Source of the DNA: JBCDJG01 sp038748065
GTDB taxonomy: Bacteria; Pseudomonadota; Gammaproteobacteria; Pseudomonadales; Halieaceae
NCBI GenBank assembly: GCA_038748065.1
Contig: JBCDJG010000044.1
Location: forward strand, 1-41,584
Reading direction: 5' to 3'
Length of the DNA: 41,584 bases
Within the stretch, counting starts at the first letter, position 1. Every line of letters begins with the position of its first letter. Position numbers and translations under genes: made by a program. Under the pieces are notes generated by a model. It was not told where the DNA came from, made no database searches, and saw only the letters and a program-made list of their open reading frames with translations. Below are positions 8,518-16,840 of this stretch, piece after piece.

Positions 8518-9330
8518 CTAGCGCATAATCTCCACTGGGTGCACGGCAGACTTTCTGCGCGTCGGGTTTAGCGCGGCCATCTCTGGCGCCAGAGCGGCAA
8601 GTTCCTGCTGGCGATTACCCGGGGCCGGGTGTGTGCTGAGGAATTCCGGTGGCCCTGAACCGCCGGCCTTGGCCATTTTTTGCCACAGGGTAACCGCCGC
8701 CTTCGGGTCGTAGCCGGCGCGTGAGGCGAGCTCCGTGCCGATACGATCTGCCTCGGACTCTGCGGTGCGGCTGTTGGGCAGTTCGAGAGCGAGCTTGGCC
8801 GCGGTGCCGGCGGCCGCTGCGGTGGCGACGGGCCTGTCCGATGCAACCGCAACCGCAAGCACGCCGACGGAGGTCGCCATCGCGCGCGACATGCGCTCCG
8901 CCGTGTGATTGGCCAGAGCGTGGGAAATCTCGTGGCCCATGATCTGGGCAAATTCATCGTCGGTCAGTTTGAGCTGCTCAAAAAGCCCGGTATATACCGC
9001 CATACGGCCGCCGGCCATGCACCAGGCGTTTACCGTCTCGGGATCGTCAATAATGGCGACGCTCCACTCCCAGTTGCGCGAGTTTGGGTACATCTGGATG
9101 GCCTCTGTCACCAGCCGGCCGGTAATGGTGGCCACCTTGTCAGCCAGCACCGGGTCGTCGATCAGCTTGTTCTCGGAATCCAACTGGCCGACGGTGGTGA
9201 GGTAGGCCTGTTTAGACTGCACGATGGCAGATTCAGGGGAGACCAGCATCAGCTGCGTCCGGCCGGTTGGGCTGGTGGCGCAGGCGGCGAGCACAGTGCT
9301 GGCTGCCAGCAGAAGGAGCAGTCGTTTCAT
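8518..9330 (-). CDS. M48-family metalloprotease lipoprotein
   Basis: Zinc endopeptidase, 270 residues from the chosen start. The lipobox LAAC puts the lipidated Cys at 17. The zinc motif is HEISH (133-137), and AESEADRIG supplies the third ligand, as in LoiP/BepA/Oma1-like proteases that act on outer-membrane proteins. I chose the second ATG (9330) because AGGT lies about 9 bases upstream of it but almost touches the first ATG (9336). The final segment is short, with no TPR domain, so it is closer to LoiP than BepA. Likely role: periplasmic quality control at the outer membrane. Confidence 0.88.
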   Translation of the reverse strand: MKRLLLLLAASTVLAACATSPTGRTQLMLVSPESAIVQSKQAYLTTVGQLDSENKLIDDPVLADKVATITGRLVTEAIQMYPNSRNWEWSVAIIDDPETVNAWCMAGGRMAVYTGLFEQLKLTDDEFAQIMGHEISHALANHTAERMSRAMATSVGVLAVAVASDRPVATAAAAGTAAKLALELPNSRTAESEADRIGTELASRAGYDPKAAVTLWQKMAKAGGSGPPEFLSTHPAPGNRQQELAALAPEMAALNPTRRKSAVHPVEIMR

Positions 9331-9471
9331 GGCCATCTACCTACTCGAAGGGTCTGGTACTTGGACCTTCTATTTTAGGAAAGATTTCATCACGCGGCAG
9401 GTGCTTGAGCTGAATACCCTTAACCGGGACGCCGGGCGCCCGCGCGTTCGCTAAGGTTCAGGGGCCGCTCA

Positions 9472-10560
9472 TTAGAAGGGCAGGTCTGCGTCGATGCTGT
9501 GGCCGGCGTCGGCCGGGCTCGCCATGCCTTGGGTTGCATGAAAGCCGTTCACCTCAGAGCGAATACCCTCAATGTCGCCTGAGTCCGCGTACCACTGCGA
9601 GTACCACTTGCGGCCGACGTTGAAGGGTCCGTCGGTTTTTAGCTGCATGATTTTGATGGCAGGGCGCTTGGTGGCCCAAACGTTGAAGTCCGCCCCGAAG
9701 GCTTCTAGCGCACCCGCCTGGGCGCCTTTTGCCGCCTCGACATCCTCTGCGCTGGCCGGGTTGCTCGCGCCCTTGTAAAGGCAGGCGTGCCAGCACTTGG
9801 AAATCCCGTCGTCGACAGGCGTGTTGGCAATCAGCTCGTAAATCTCGTTGTCTCCGAAAACCTGCTTGGACAGCAGGAGCCCTGGACCGGTGTACCAGGT
9901 GGTGGTGTACAGATAGGTGCCATAGAGCTGCATCGGGCCGCCCTGGCGCTGCACATAAATGTGGTCCTTAAACTCGTTCTCGAAGTACTCGCTGGGTGCG
10001 CCATGGGTGGGGCCGAGGTGGCGCACGTCGGCCATGTTGTCGAGGATTTCCTGCGGGTGGATGGCCAACTCACCGAGATGGTCCAGCTCCCAATTGACCC
10101 ACTGCGGGTCATCCCACTGTTTCAGGAAGGGCGGGTCGAATTCGGGCTCGGCGCCCTCTGGGTCGTACCAGGCCATGATGCAGCCCATGTTCTCAACAAC
10201 GGGGTAAGAGCGAATCGCCGCCGACTTGGGGCAGGGGCCATCGTGGTAGGGGATATCGTCAACCTGGCCGTCAGGCGCATAGCGCCAGCCGTGATAGGGA
10301 CAGCGGATCGAGTCGCCTTCGATTTGCTCGCCGTTTTTGACGATCATCGCGCTGGTGGCACCGGTCAGGTGAGTGCCCATATGCCCGCAGTAGGCATCCA
10401 GCAGCACGGGCCGGCCGCTTTCACCGCGATATAGCGCCAGGTCCTGACCCCAGAAACGAATGGCCATGGGCCCCTCGTCCAGTTCCTTCGCCTCTGCGAC
10501 GATAAACCAGCCGCGGGGAAAAGTATGCGGCCCCAGTTTGTAGTCGGTCGCCAGTGCCAT
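9472..10560 (-). CDS. Rieske [2Fe-2S] ring-hydroxylating oxygenase alpha subunit, KshA-like
   Basis: Oxygenase component, 362 residues. The Rieske cluster ligands are C58-x-H60 (YCGHMG) and C87-x2-H90 (CPYHGW). The catalytic mononuclear iron ligands are in DNMADVRHLGPTH (His181, His186). The N-terminal RGWF block and overall spacing resemble 3-ketosteroid 9-alpha-hydroxylase (KshA), so a steroid or similar polycyclic/terpenoid substrate is plausible but unproven. No reductase gene is adjacent. The start is ATG 10560 because GAGGTGAG lies 5 bases upstream; a longer frame to 10596 lacks such a site. It is 107 bases downstream of the ThuA gene and probably a separate transcript. An A6 run and a GC palindrome at 10644-10663 may be a weak terminator between them. 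Confidence 0.9.
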   Translation of the reverse strand: MALATDYKLGPHTFPRGWFIVAEAKELDEGPMAIRFWGQDLALYRGESGRPVLLDAYCGHMGTHLTGATSAMIVKNGEQIEGDSIRCPYHGWRYAPDGQVDDIPYHDGPCPKSAAIRSYPVVENMGCIMAWYDPEGAEPEFDPPFLKQWDDPQWVNWELDHLGELAIHPQEILDNMADVRHLGPTHGAPSEYFENEFKDHIYVQRQGGPMQLYGTYLYTTTWYTGPGLLLSKQVFGDNEIYELIANTPVDDGISKCWHACLYKGASNPASAEDVEAAKGAQAGALEAFGADFNVWATKRPAIKIMQLKTDGPFNVGRKWYSQWYADSGDIEGIRSEVNGFHATQGMASPADAGHSIDADLPF

Positions 10561-10667
10561 TTTGCTCACCTCGTTCCTGCTGTGTAAGGCCCGCAAGTAT
10601 AGCCGGAGCGCAAGGCTGCGCTAAGCGGCGGGCGCTGGCAGGCAAAAAACGGTGCCGCGCGGCTTAA

Positions 10668-11489
10668 TTATTTGACTGTGCTGGCACTCCCCGTGAGGAA
10701 ATTTATACCGTTCGCCAATAACTTAAGGAAAACCGGATCCTCCCACTCGGCCTGATCGTGGCCGAGTGTGAGCCCCAGCACTTGCCCGGCTCCGCGCGGG
10801 GCCAGCCACATAACGATAGCCTCGTCTCTCCCCTGCTTGCCGATAAGTAAAGGCTGAACGTCTGGTGTCAGATAGTGGTTGTTATAGAGTTCGGTTTTAC
10901 TGGTCTGGTAGTTAGCGGGTAAGTCTATGGTTATTGGATGTATAGCCACGGCAGAAAGCTGAATCGGCTTCTTGCGACCGTGCTTGGTGCTGGCGACGCC
11001 GGAAAAATCGCCCCAGGCCGGCAGTGGTGTGGTGTTTCCCGTTTCTTGCCACTCCGCTAACAGTTTTCTGTCTGCGCGAGCTTTACCCAGTGTGTTTCCG
11101 GGAATGGCTTGGCCAGCTTTGAAGGTCCCCCACCAGCTATGCATGGCGCAATGCACCAGCACGGCGGGAACGCCGAGAATCTCGGTTTGCGCGATCAGAT
11201 TCGTCATGGCCTCAAGATCGCGGGATGCCGCAAAGCACAGGTTGTAGACGACCGCGTCGTGGTTGCGAGCAAACTCTGGCGTGCGCAGGAAGGCATGGGC
11301 TTCTGCCGCGTCCCCTGTAGCAACGGTTAGCGACCAGCCCTCTTGCGTGGCCAGCTGTTGCATACTCGCCAGCTGCGCACTGTAGTCATGCCAGCGTCCC
11401 GGCTCATGTGTTACGTACAGAACCTTGGGCGATGCTACCGCCAGTGCAGGAACGAGTAGCAGGGCGGCGAGCCAGCTCTTACAACACAC
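10668..11489 (-). CDS. secreted ThuA-domain protein (ThuA 1)
   Basis: ThuA-like glutamine-amidotransferase-fold protein (the trehalose-utilisation family), about 273 residues. The body starts KVLYVTHEPGRWHDY and contains the family segment VPAVLVHCAMHSWW. Starting at GTG 11489 gives a compact signal peptide (MCCKSWLAALLLVPALAVA) and an 11-base overlap with the Gfo/Idh gene; ATGs at 11531 and 11555 give longer n-regions and larger overlaps. No start has a strong Shine-Dalgarno, consistent with translational coupling. It is the last gene of the minus-strand arm of the exported sugar-like cluster. ThuA proteins are linked to keto-sugar metabolism, but the exact reaction here is unknown. Confidence 0.8.
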   Translation of the reverse strand: MCCKSWLAALLLVPALAVASPKVLYVTHEPGRWHDYSAQLASMQQLATQEGWSLTVATGDAAEAHAFLRTPEFARNHDAVVYNLCFAASRDLEAMTNLIAQTEILGVPAVLVHCAMHSWWGTFKAGQAIPGNTLGKARADRKLLAEWQETGNTTPLPAWGDFSGVASTKHGRKKPIQLSAVAIHPITIDLPANYQTSKTELYNNHYLTPDVQPLLIGKQGRDEAIVMWLAPRGAGQVLGLTLGHDQAEWEDPVFLKLLANGINFLTGSASTVK

Positions 11490-12849
11490 GCGTCTTGCCG
11501 GGCACGGGAACCGCGTAGTTGCCTTGTGCATCGGGCATCGTCGGGGCATCACCATCCCAGCTCAGCGTCGCTGAGGGAGGCACTAGTACCTGCCTGGAGC
11601 CCAGTGCTTCATCCCAGGTGATCCGTTTACCAGAGTAGGTCGCCATGCGCCCCATGATGGCGGTCATCGTGCTCTTCGCGCCGTACTCCGCGGTATTGAT
11701 GTGGCCGCCCTGTCTGATGCTTGCAAAGAGTCGATCGTGCTCAATCTGGTAGGGCGAAGGATCAAACATGCCGCGGTGCTTATACAGTACCTCGCCCCCT
11801 CGTGTCGTGAGTAGCGCGTCGTTGTTGCCGCTGGTGTAAAGACTTCCCTCGGTGGTTTGGAAACGCTCCTCAACCATTTGCGTGCAGCCTTTCTGATGGC
11901 GACACTGGCTAGCGATCACGGCTCCGGATGCGTAAGTGAACTCAACAAAGTGATGATCGAAAATCTCACCGTGATCAGGGCCGACCCGAACCTGGCGTCC
12001 GCCCATGCCCTGGGCGCTGATGGGGTAGTCGCCAATAAACCAGTTCGCCACGTCGATGTTGTGAATATGCTGCTCCAGAATGTGGTCACCACAGAGCCAG
12101 TTAAAGTAGTACCAGTTCCGCATCTGGTACTCCATCTCGGTTTGGCCTGCCTCGCGCGGTCGCACCCATACGCCGCTTGAGTTCCAGTAAACCTGGCCCG
12201 CGACAATCTCGCCGATCGCGCCATCGCGGTAGCGCTGGTAGGCTTCGAGGTAGCAATCCTGGTAGTGCCGCTGTAGGCCGACCACTATGTTAAGGCGTTT
12301 CTGATCAGCCTCGCGCGCGGACTTCAGTACGCTGCGCACTCCCGCTGCATCTGTAGCGACCGGCTTTTCCATAAACACATGTTTATCGTTGGCGACAGCG
12401 TAGGCGAGGTGCTCCGGGCGAAAGCCGGGTGGCGTGGTAAGAATGACAACATCGGCGAGGTCTATCGCCTGTTGATAGGCCGTAAAGCCCGAGAAGGTCG
12501 TTTCTGGTGTAACCTTTACCCGCGTGTTGCCATAGATGCGTGCAAGGAGACCGGCGCAGTTTTCGGCTGCATCGCCGAAGGCATCGGCGACGGCAACCAG
12601 TTCGACACCGTCGTCCGCTTGCATCGCATCCTTGGCCGCCCCAGTACCTCGTGAGCCGCAGCCCACCACGGCCAGCTTCAGGGTGCCCGAGCCGCTGGCG
12701 TAGGCCGCGGCAGCCGGTGCTTTGGCTGTGCCGCTAGCGCAGCCCGACAGGTTGGGCCCCAACAGTGCGCCGCCCGCAAGGAGCAAGCCCTTGCCTATGA
12801 ACTGGCGCCGATTCAGGCCGCTGTTTTTACCGGTTTCTTCTTCTGACAT
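11479..12849 (-). CDS. Tat-exported Gfo/Idh/MocA-family oxidoreductase
   Basis: NAD(P)-dependent sugar-type dehydrogenase or glycosidase-like enzyme, 456 residues. The N-terminus has a twin-arginine motif NRRQFIGKG (Arg14-Arg15), a hydrophobic stretch and a lipobox-like LSGC (Cys37), so it is folded with its cofactor and then exported, perhaps lipid-anchored. The Rossmann motif is VVGCGSRGTG. The EKPVATDA motif holds the family's conserved Lys. As in glucose-fructose oxidoreductase, a periplasmic enzyme must keep its NAD(P) bound. I chose ATG 12849, which places the Tat signal near the terminus and removes overlap with the SUMF1-like gene (37-base gap); the longer frame starts at 12912. Confidence 0.88.
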   Translation of the reverse strand: MSEEETGKNSGLNRRQFIGKGLLLAGGALLGPNLSGCASGTAKAPAAAAYASGSGTLKLAVVGCGSRGTGAAKDAMQADDGVELVAVADAFGDAAENCAGLLARIYGNTRVKVTPETTFSGFTAYQQAIDLADVVILTTPPGFRPEHLAYAVANDKHVFMEKPVATDAAGVRSVLKSAREADQKRLNIVVGLQRHYQDCYLEAYQRYRDGAIGEIVAGQVYWNSSGVWVRPREAGQTEMEYQMRNWYYFNWLCGDHILEQHIHNIDVANWFIGDYPISAQGMGGRQVRVGPDHGEIFDHHFVEFTYASGAVIASQCRHQKGCTQMVEERFQTTEGSLYTSGNNDALLTTRGGEVLYKHRGMFDPSPYQIEHDRLFASIRQGGHINTAEYGAKSTMTAIMGRMATYSGKRITWDEALGSRQVLVPPSATLSWDGDAPTMPDAQGNYAVPVPGKTRVL

Positions 12850-12886
12850 ATCGAGTTCGTTGCTCCGAATTTGAATAGCCCTGGGT

Positions 12887-13861
12887 CTAGATGCCGTAGT
12901 CCTCGATGGCATCCAGCCAGTACTGTTTTATGACCTCGGGTTCTGGCTGTACACGCGGACTCACCAGGCGAAAGCCTACAAAGGGCGCGTTTGTGTGCCA
13001 CCAGCGGCTCTTGGGTATTTGCGGATCGCGCTCCTTCCACTTGGGCGCCGAGGGCAGCCTGGAAGCGCAGCGCATATCATCGGCGCTGTGCATCCAGGAG
13101 CCGCCTCTTGCGACGCGCGGGTAAAGCTCCGTGGGACGATTCCACGGATTGTTCTTAGAGGCCTTGGCATAGAAGCCGGCGTCGAACTGGTCCATGGTCC
13201 ACTCCGCGACATTGCCGTGCAAATCATAAAGGCCCCACGGGTTGGGTGCCTTGCTGCCCGTGCGTGCGTAGCGATCGCCGCTGTTATCGTTGTACACCGC
13301 ATGCGCGTCCGCAGTTGCGACGTCATTGCCGAAAGACCAGGCGCTTTGCGTGCCGGCGCGGCAGGCATACTCCCACTCGGCCTCCGTAGGAAGGCGATAG
13401 AAGCGACCCGTTTTTGCGCTTATCCAACGTGCGTACTGGAGTGCTGCGTAGTGCGTCAGATTGACGGCGGGAAAGCCGTCTTTGCCCATACCGAAGCTCA
13501 TTTCCACGTAGGGCGACGTCGCACCGGTGACGCCGTCGATGGCAAGGCTGGCCAGCTTGTCTGCGCTGGCGAGTTGCTCGAAAGTGGACTCATCGCGGTA
13601 AACGAATATCTCGTATTGCTGCCAATTGACCTCAAAGCGGCCGATCCAGAAGTCACCGACTGTGACGCTGCGCGCAGGACTTTCTGCGCTGCGCTCACTA
13701 CCCATCTGAAAGCTGCCACCCCGTATGGCAACCATATCGAGGCTATAGCCGCTGCCTGGAATGGCCTGTTCATAATCGCTGAAGTCCGCTACTGCATTGC
13801 CTACTGCAAAGCAGAGAAGAACGACGGCGCAGGTCACTGTCCGGTTTAAACGCTTTTTCAT
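12887..13861 (-). CDS. exported SUMF1/FGE-fold protein, non-catalytic type
   Basis: Sulfatase-modifying-factor-like domain, 324 residues, with an N-terminal signal peptide (MKKRLNRTVTCAVVLL...). Family hallmarks are GGSFQMGS near the N-terminus, YRLPTEAEWEYACRAG, DLHGNVAEW and RGGSW near the C-terminus. The cysteine pair used by true formylglycine-generating enzymes is missing: RGGSW is followed by MHSADDMRCASR with one Cys. No sulfatase is nearby. It is therefore probably a ligand-binding or structural member, not an FGE. The start ATG 13861 gives the signal peptide directly. It is the first gene of the minus arm, divergent from ThuA 2, with an inverted repeat between them. Confidence 0.85.
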   Translation of the reverse strand: MKKRLNRTVTCAVVLLCFAVGNAVADFSDYEQAIPGSGYSLDMVAIRGGSFQMGSERSAESPARSVTVGDFWIGRFEVNWQQYEIFVYRDESTFEQLASADKLASLAIDGVTGATSPYVEMSFGMGKDGFPAVNLTHYAALQYARWISAKTGRFYRLPTEAEWEYACRAGTQSAWSFGNDVATADAHAVYNDNSGDRYARTGSKAPNPWGLYDLHGNVAEWTMDQFDAGFYAKASKNNPWNRPTELYPRVARGGSWMHSADDMRCASRLPSAPKWKERDPQIPKSRWWHTNAPFVGFRLVSPRVQPEPEVIKQYWLDAIEDYGI

Positions 13862-13882
13862 GGGGCCTTCGATTGCTATGGT

Positions 13883-13903
13883 TATGTGGTCGATAGCCAC
13901 ATA
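13883..13903. promoter_or_regulatory. perfect inverted repeat in divergent promoter (candidate operator)
   Basis: TATGTGG (13883-13889), a 7-base spacer, then CCACATA (13897-13903). It lies in the 54 bases between the SUMF1-like start (13861) and the ThuA 2 start (13916). It is well placed for a dimeric repressor or activator controlling both arms of the exported cluster. No regulator gene is adjacent, so the protein is unknown. Confidence 0.5.
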
Positions 13904-13915
13904 GAAGTAAAACAA

Positions 13916-14788
13916 ATGCAGGGTATCCGCGCCAGCTTAAGTCAGCCTGAAACGCCAGTACGTATGCTCGCGGCTTTAGCAGCGTGTCTGCTGGCGGCGT
14001 GCTCTCCGAGTGCGACGGTGGAGACTGGTGCAGCCAGCGGTGACGCGAAACGCAAGGTGGTCTTTGTTGCGGGCGAGGATTCTCACGGGCCCAAGGCTCA
14101 CGAGCACGCGGCCGGTACCCGTTTGTTGGCGGAAGAACTGCGCGAAAGATACGGCGACATCGACACCGTCAGCGTCATTGGCGCCTGGCCGGAGGACGAA
14201 ACTGTGTTTGAGGACGCCGATGCGCTTGTCCTTTACTGCGACGGCGGCAAGGGGCACCTGATCAACGATCACCTTGAGCGCTTCAACGCCATGGTTGAGG
14301 CGGGCGTCGGTATTGCGGCGATCCACTATTGTGTCGAGGTTCCCAAAGGCAGCCCGTCAGCCGATGCCATGCTTGACGCTATCGGCGGTTACTTTGAAAC
14401 CTGGTGGTCAGTGAACCCCCACTGGACGGCCCGCTTCAGCGCCCTGCCTGCGCATCCGATCGTGCAGGGGGTTACTTCCTTCAGTACGCTGGATGAGTGG
14501 TATTTCAATATGCGCTTTCGCGAGGGCGTGATCCCTATTCTCAGTGCTGTGCCACCCGAGAGTACGATGGAGCGCCGAAACGGGCCCCACAGTGGCAACG
14601 ACGCGGTGCGCAAGCAGGTGGCGGATGGCGTACCTCAGGTAGTGGCCTGGGCCTATGAGCGCCCTGGAGGTGGCCGAGGTTTTGGCTACACCGGTGGGCA
14701 CTTCCATGCCAACTGGGCGGACGATAATGCGCGCAATACCGTTTTGAATGCGATCAACTGGGTGGCGGGCGCGGGCGATGTGCCCTAA
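13916..14788 (+). CDS. ThuA-domain lipoprotein (ThuA 2)
   Basis: ThuA family, 290 residues. The N-terminal region ends in lipobox LAAC followed by SPS, so it is probably a lipoprotein. The body begins RKVVFVAGEDSHG, with a later GIAAIHYCVE segment and a C-terminal GGHFHANW motif of this subgroup. It is only distantly similar to ThuA 1 at 10668. The start is uncertain: ATG 13916 is preferred because the alternative GTG 13886 lies inside the inverted repeat, and ATG 13964 would leave a very short signal. The stop overlaps the convergent AKR gene by 4 bases (CTAA), leaving no room for a terminator. Confidence 0.85.
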   Translation: MQGIRASLSQPETPVRMLAALAACLLAACSPSATVETGAASGDAKRKVVFVAGEDSHGPKAHEHAAGTRLLAEELRERYGDIDTVSVIGAWPEDETVFEDADALVLYCDGGKGHLINDHLERFNAMVEAGVGIAAIHYCVEVPKGSPSADAMLDAIGGYFETWWSVNPHWTARFSALPAHPIVQGVTSFSTLDEWYFNMRFREGVIPILSAVPPESTMERRNGPHSGNDAVRKQVADGVPQVVAWAYERPGGGRGFGYTGGHFHANWADDNARNTVLNAINWVAGAGDVP

Positions 14789-15702
14789 AGCGCAGTAAAA
14801 ACTCTCGACATCTCCTCACGCTGGGCTGTATCTGGCAAGCGACCGAAATTGGCCTGCATGTTGTCCTGCATGTGGTGCACTTTCGACGTGGCAGGAATCA
14901 CGCAGGTTGCCGCCGGGTGGCCCATAATCCACTTGAGATAGAACTGGGCCCAGCTCTCGCAGTCGATGTCTCCGGCCACATCCGGTAGCGGCTTGCCGCG
15001 AGAGCGACCGAACAGCGAGCCACGCTGGTAGGGGCGATTGATCATGGTAGCGATACCGCGCTCAGCGGAGAGTGGCAGCAGACGCTCCTCGGCGACGCGG
15101 TCTTCAATGTTGTAACTGAACTGCACGAAATCAAGTGGTTCGCTGGCCATAATATCCAGCAGTTCCTCGTGGTCGCGACCGTGGGACGTGGTTATGCCGA
15201 TGTAGCGCACCTTGCCTTCTTCCTTCCAATCCTTGAGAGTGGCGAGGTGCGTGCGCCAATCCTGCAGGTTGTGAATCGCAATGAGATCGAAAACCTCGAT
15301 GTTCATACGCTGGGCTGACGTTTCCATTTGTTCGATGCCCTCCGACTCGCCCGTCGTCCACACCTTGGTGGCGGCGAATACCTGTGGAGACTCGGCCATA
15401 CGTCTGAGTACATCGCCGACGCGCGACTCAGCGCTGCCATACATCGGTGAAGAGTCAATGACCGTGCCCCTGCCGGCAAAGAAGGCCTGCATAACGTCCG
15501 CAAGCTGCTGCACGGATTCGGCATCACCGCCGGTATCGAAAGTCCGCGAGGTGCCCATGCCAATGATGGGCACCCTCTCACCGCTGCTTGGAATAGGGCG
15601 CGTAATTAAATCGTCTTCTACAGGCGCCGCAGCTCTGACGCCTGTGGTACCTAATGCTGCCAGGCTTGCGCCTAACTGCATTACCTGCCGGCGGTTGATC
15701 AT
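14785..15702 (-). CDS. Tat-exported aldo/keto reductase
   Basis: Aldo/keto reductase TIM barrel, 305 residues. The start MINRRQVMQLGASLAALG is a twin-arginine signal with cleavage near VRA-AAP, so the enzyme is predicted to act in the periplasm. The catalytic tetrad is visible: Asp in IDSSPMYG, Tyr in the same motif, Lys in AATKVW and His in AIHNLQD. ATG 15702 has GGAG 7 bases upstream and is preferred over the frame extension to 15717. It faces ThuA 2, with which it shares the overlapping stops. A carbonyl-reducing or alcohol-oxidising step on the same sugar-like substrate as the Gfo/Idh enzyme is inferred. Confidence 0.9.
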   Translation of the reverse strand: MINRRQVMQLGASLAALGTTGVRAAAPVEDDLITRPIPSSGERVPIIGMGTSRTFDTGGDAESVQQLADVMQAFFAGRGTVIDSSPMYGSAESRVGDVLRRMAESPQVFAATKVWTTGESEGIEQMETSAQRMNIEVFDLIAIHNLQDWRTHLATLKDWKEEGKVRYIGITTSHGRDHEELLDIMASEPLDFVQFSYNIEDRVAEERLLPLSAERGIATMINRPYQRGSLFGRSRGKPLPDVAGDIDCESWAQFYLKWIMGHPAATCVIPATSKVHHMQDNMQANFGRLPDTAQREEMSRVFTAL

Positions 15703-15901
15703 GGCACAGCTCCACATGGATGAGAGGGCAGTGTTTCAGCCAGCGCGTGGGGGGTCAAGCCCGGGCAGATACCTTCGTCGAAAAGCGCTGAAAGTGTATC
15801 GGAGAGTGGCATCTCGAATCCCAAGCTGCTGCGCAGGCGTGATTGCTCACAACGCAAACGCTCCGGGAGGTAGGTTGCCTATGCTGTGCCAAAACCTGGA
15901 T

Positions 15902-15927
15902 GTACCCCAACATCATCAGTGGGGTAC
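15902..15927 (+). promoter_or_regulatory. perfect 8-bp inverted repeat upstream of an outer-membrane protein gene
   Basis: GTACCCCA (15902-15909), a 10-base loop, then TGGGGTAC (15920-15927), followed by TATCTCCTTTT. It sits 43 bases before the OM protein start, in a 268-base gap that otherwise shows no gene. It could be a protein-binding operator or a leader hairpin. No plus-strand gene lies upstream for it to terminate. Confidence 0.4.
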
Positions 15928-15970
15928 TATCTCCTTTTAAAACTCGCGTAGACAGACATTCGGGGGATGC

Positions 15971-16783
15971 ATGCTGAGTAGATTGATGACGGCCACCTTG
16001 GTGCTAGCTGTGTTCGGTGTATCGCCCACGATGGCCAATAGCATCCAGGACACCCATACCTTCCGCCTTGGCGCCTACGTACAAGATGTTGACGTCAATG
16101 CTGCGCTCACACGGGAGCCCTTCGACGAGGTAGAGATCAACTTTGATCGTGTCCTTGGTGTGGAGGATAGCGCCGATACCTTCTTTGCCGGCTATACTTG
16201 GCGCTTTACCGAGCGTTGGAATCTGGGCGTGTATTTATCCACCATGTCCGCCGACGGCAGCCGGCAGGCGAGTCGCGATTTCACCTGGGACGGTGAGGAG
16301 TACGAGGCGGGTTCACGCGTCTCCACCGAGTTTGATCTGGATACCTATCTGGTCACCGCAAATTATTCCTTTGCGCGTAATGAGCACTATGAGTGGGGTC
16401 TGGGCTTTGGTTTACATGCTTTTGATATCGAAACGACGCTGGAAGTTGCCGTACAGTTAGACGAGTTTTTTGAGAATGTCCGCCGCAGTAATTCCACCGT
16501 GCTTGCGCCACTACCCAACCTGCGGGCCTACGGCACCTGGGCGATAGCGCCCAAGTGGGAAGTCAGCGTGGACTTTGGCTGGCTGAGCGTTACCTATGAT
16601 GACTACGACGGTGATTATCTCTTCTTCAACGCCCAGACCGAGTATCGAATCACAGACCGCTTTGGGCTCGGGCTTTCCTATCAGGCTTCCCAAATTGACG
16701 TGACTGTCGATAAAAGTCGAGGAGAGGACGCTTTTGACATCGACCTCTTCGGCCCCAGTTTGTATCTTACCTACGGTTTCTAG
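15971..16783 (+). CDS. outer-membrane beta-barrel protein
   Basis: 270 residues. The signal peptide MLSRLMTATLVLAVFGVSPTMA has a likely cleavage at MA-NS. The mature part is made of alternating amphipathic strands (FFAGYTWRF, WNLGVYLS, YLVTANYSF, YEWGLGFGL) and ends in aromatic YGF, the BAM-recognised C-terminal signature. This resembles OmpW/Surface-antigen-type 8-stranded barrels, but I cannot assign a family. GGGGG lies just upstream of the ATG. A strong hairpin terminator follows the stop immediately. Cargo or ligand unknown. Confidence 0.8.
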   Translation: MLSRLMTATLVLAVFGVSPTMANSIQDTHTFRLGAYVQDVDVNAALTREPFDEVEINFDRVLGVEDSADTFFAGYTWRFTERWNLGVYLSTMSADGSRQASRDFTWDGEEYEAGSRVSTEFDLDTYLVTANYSFARNEHYEWGLGFGLHAFDIETTLEVAVQLDEFFENVRRSNSTVLAPLPNLRAYGTWAIAPKWEVSVDFGWLSVTYDDYDGDYLFFNAQTEYRITDRFGLGLSYQASQIDVTVDKSRGEDAFDIDLFGPSLYLTYGF

Positions 16784-16803
16784 CCCGGCGCGGTAGCGCC
16801 GGG
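16784..16803. terminator. bidirectional intrinsic terminator between convergent barrel genes
   Basis: CCCGGCGC, loop GGTA, GCGCCGGG: a perfect 8-bp GC-rich stem directly after the TAG at 16783, followed by TTCGATTTCT on the plus strand. The facing minus-strand gene ends at 16841, so the hairpin can serve both. Confidence 0.7.
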
Positions 16804-16840
16804 TTCGATTTCTCTACCTGACCATGCGGCGGCCTGTGTG

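Noticed and set aside
12995..13849. 284-residue plus-strand ORF
   Set aside because: Antisense to the SUMF1-like gene, with no ribosome site or domain.
15281..15940. 219-residue plus-strand ORF
   Set aside because: Antisense to the aldo/keto reductase for most of its length, no domain, composition typical of a shadow frame.
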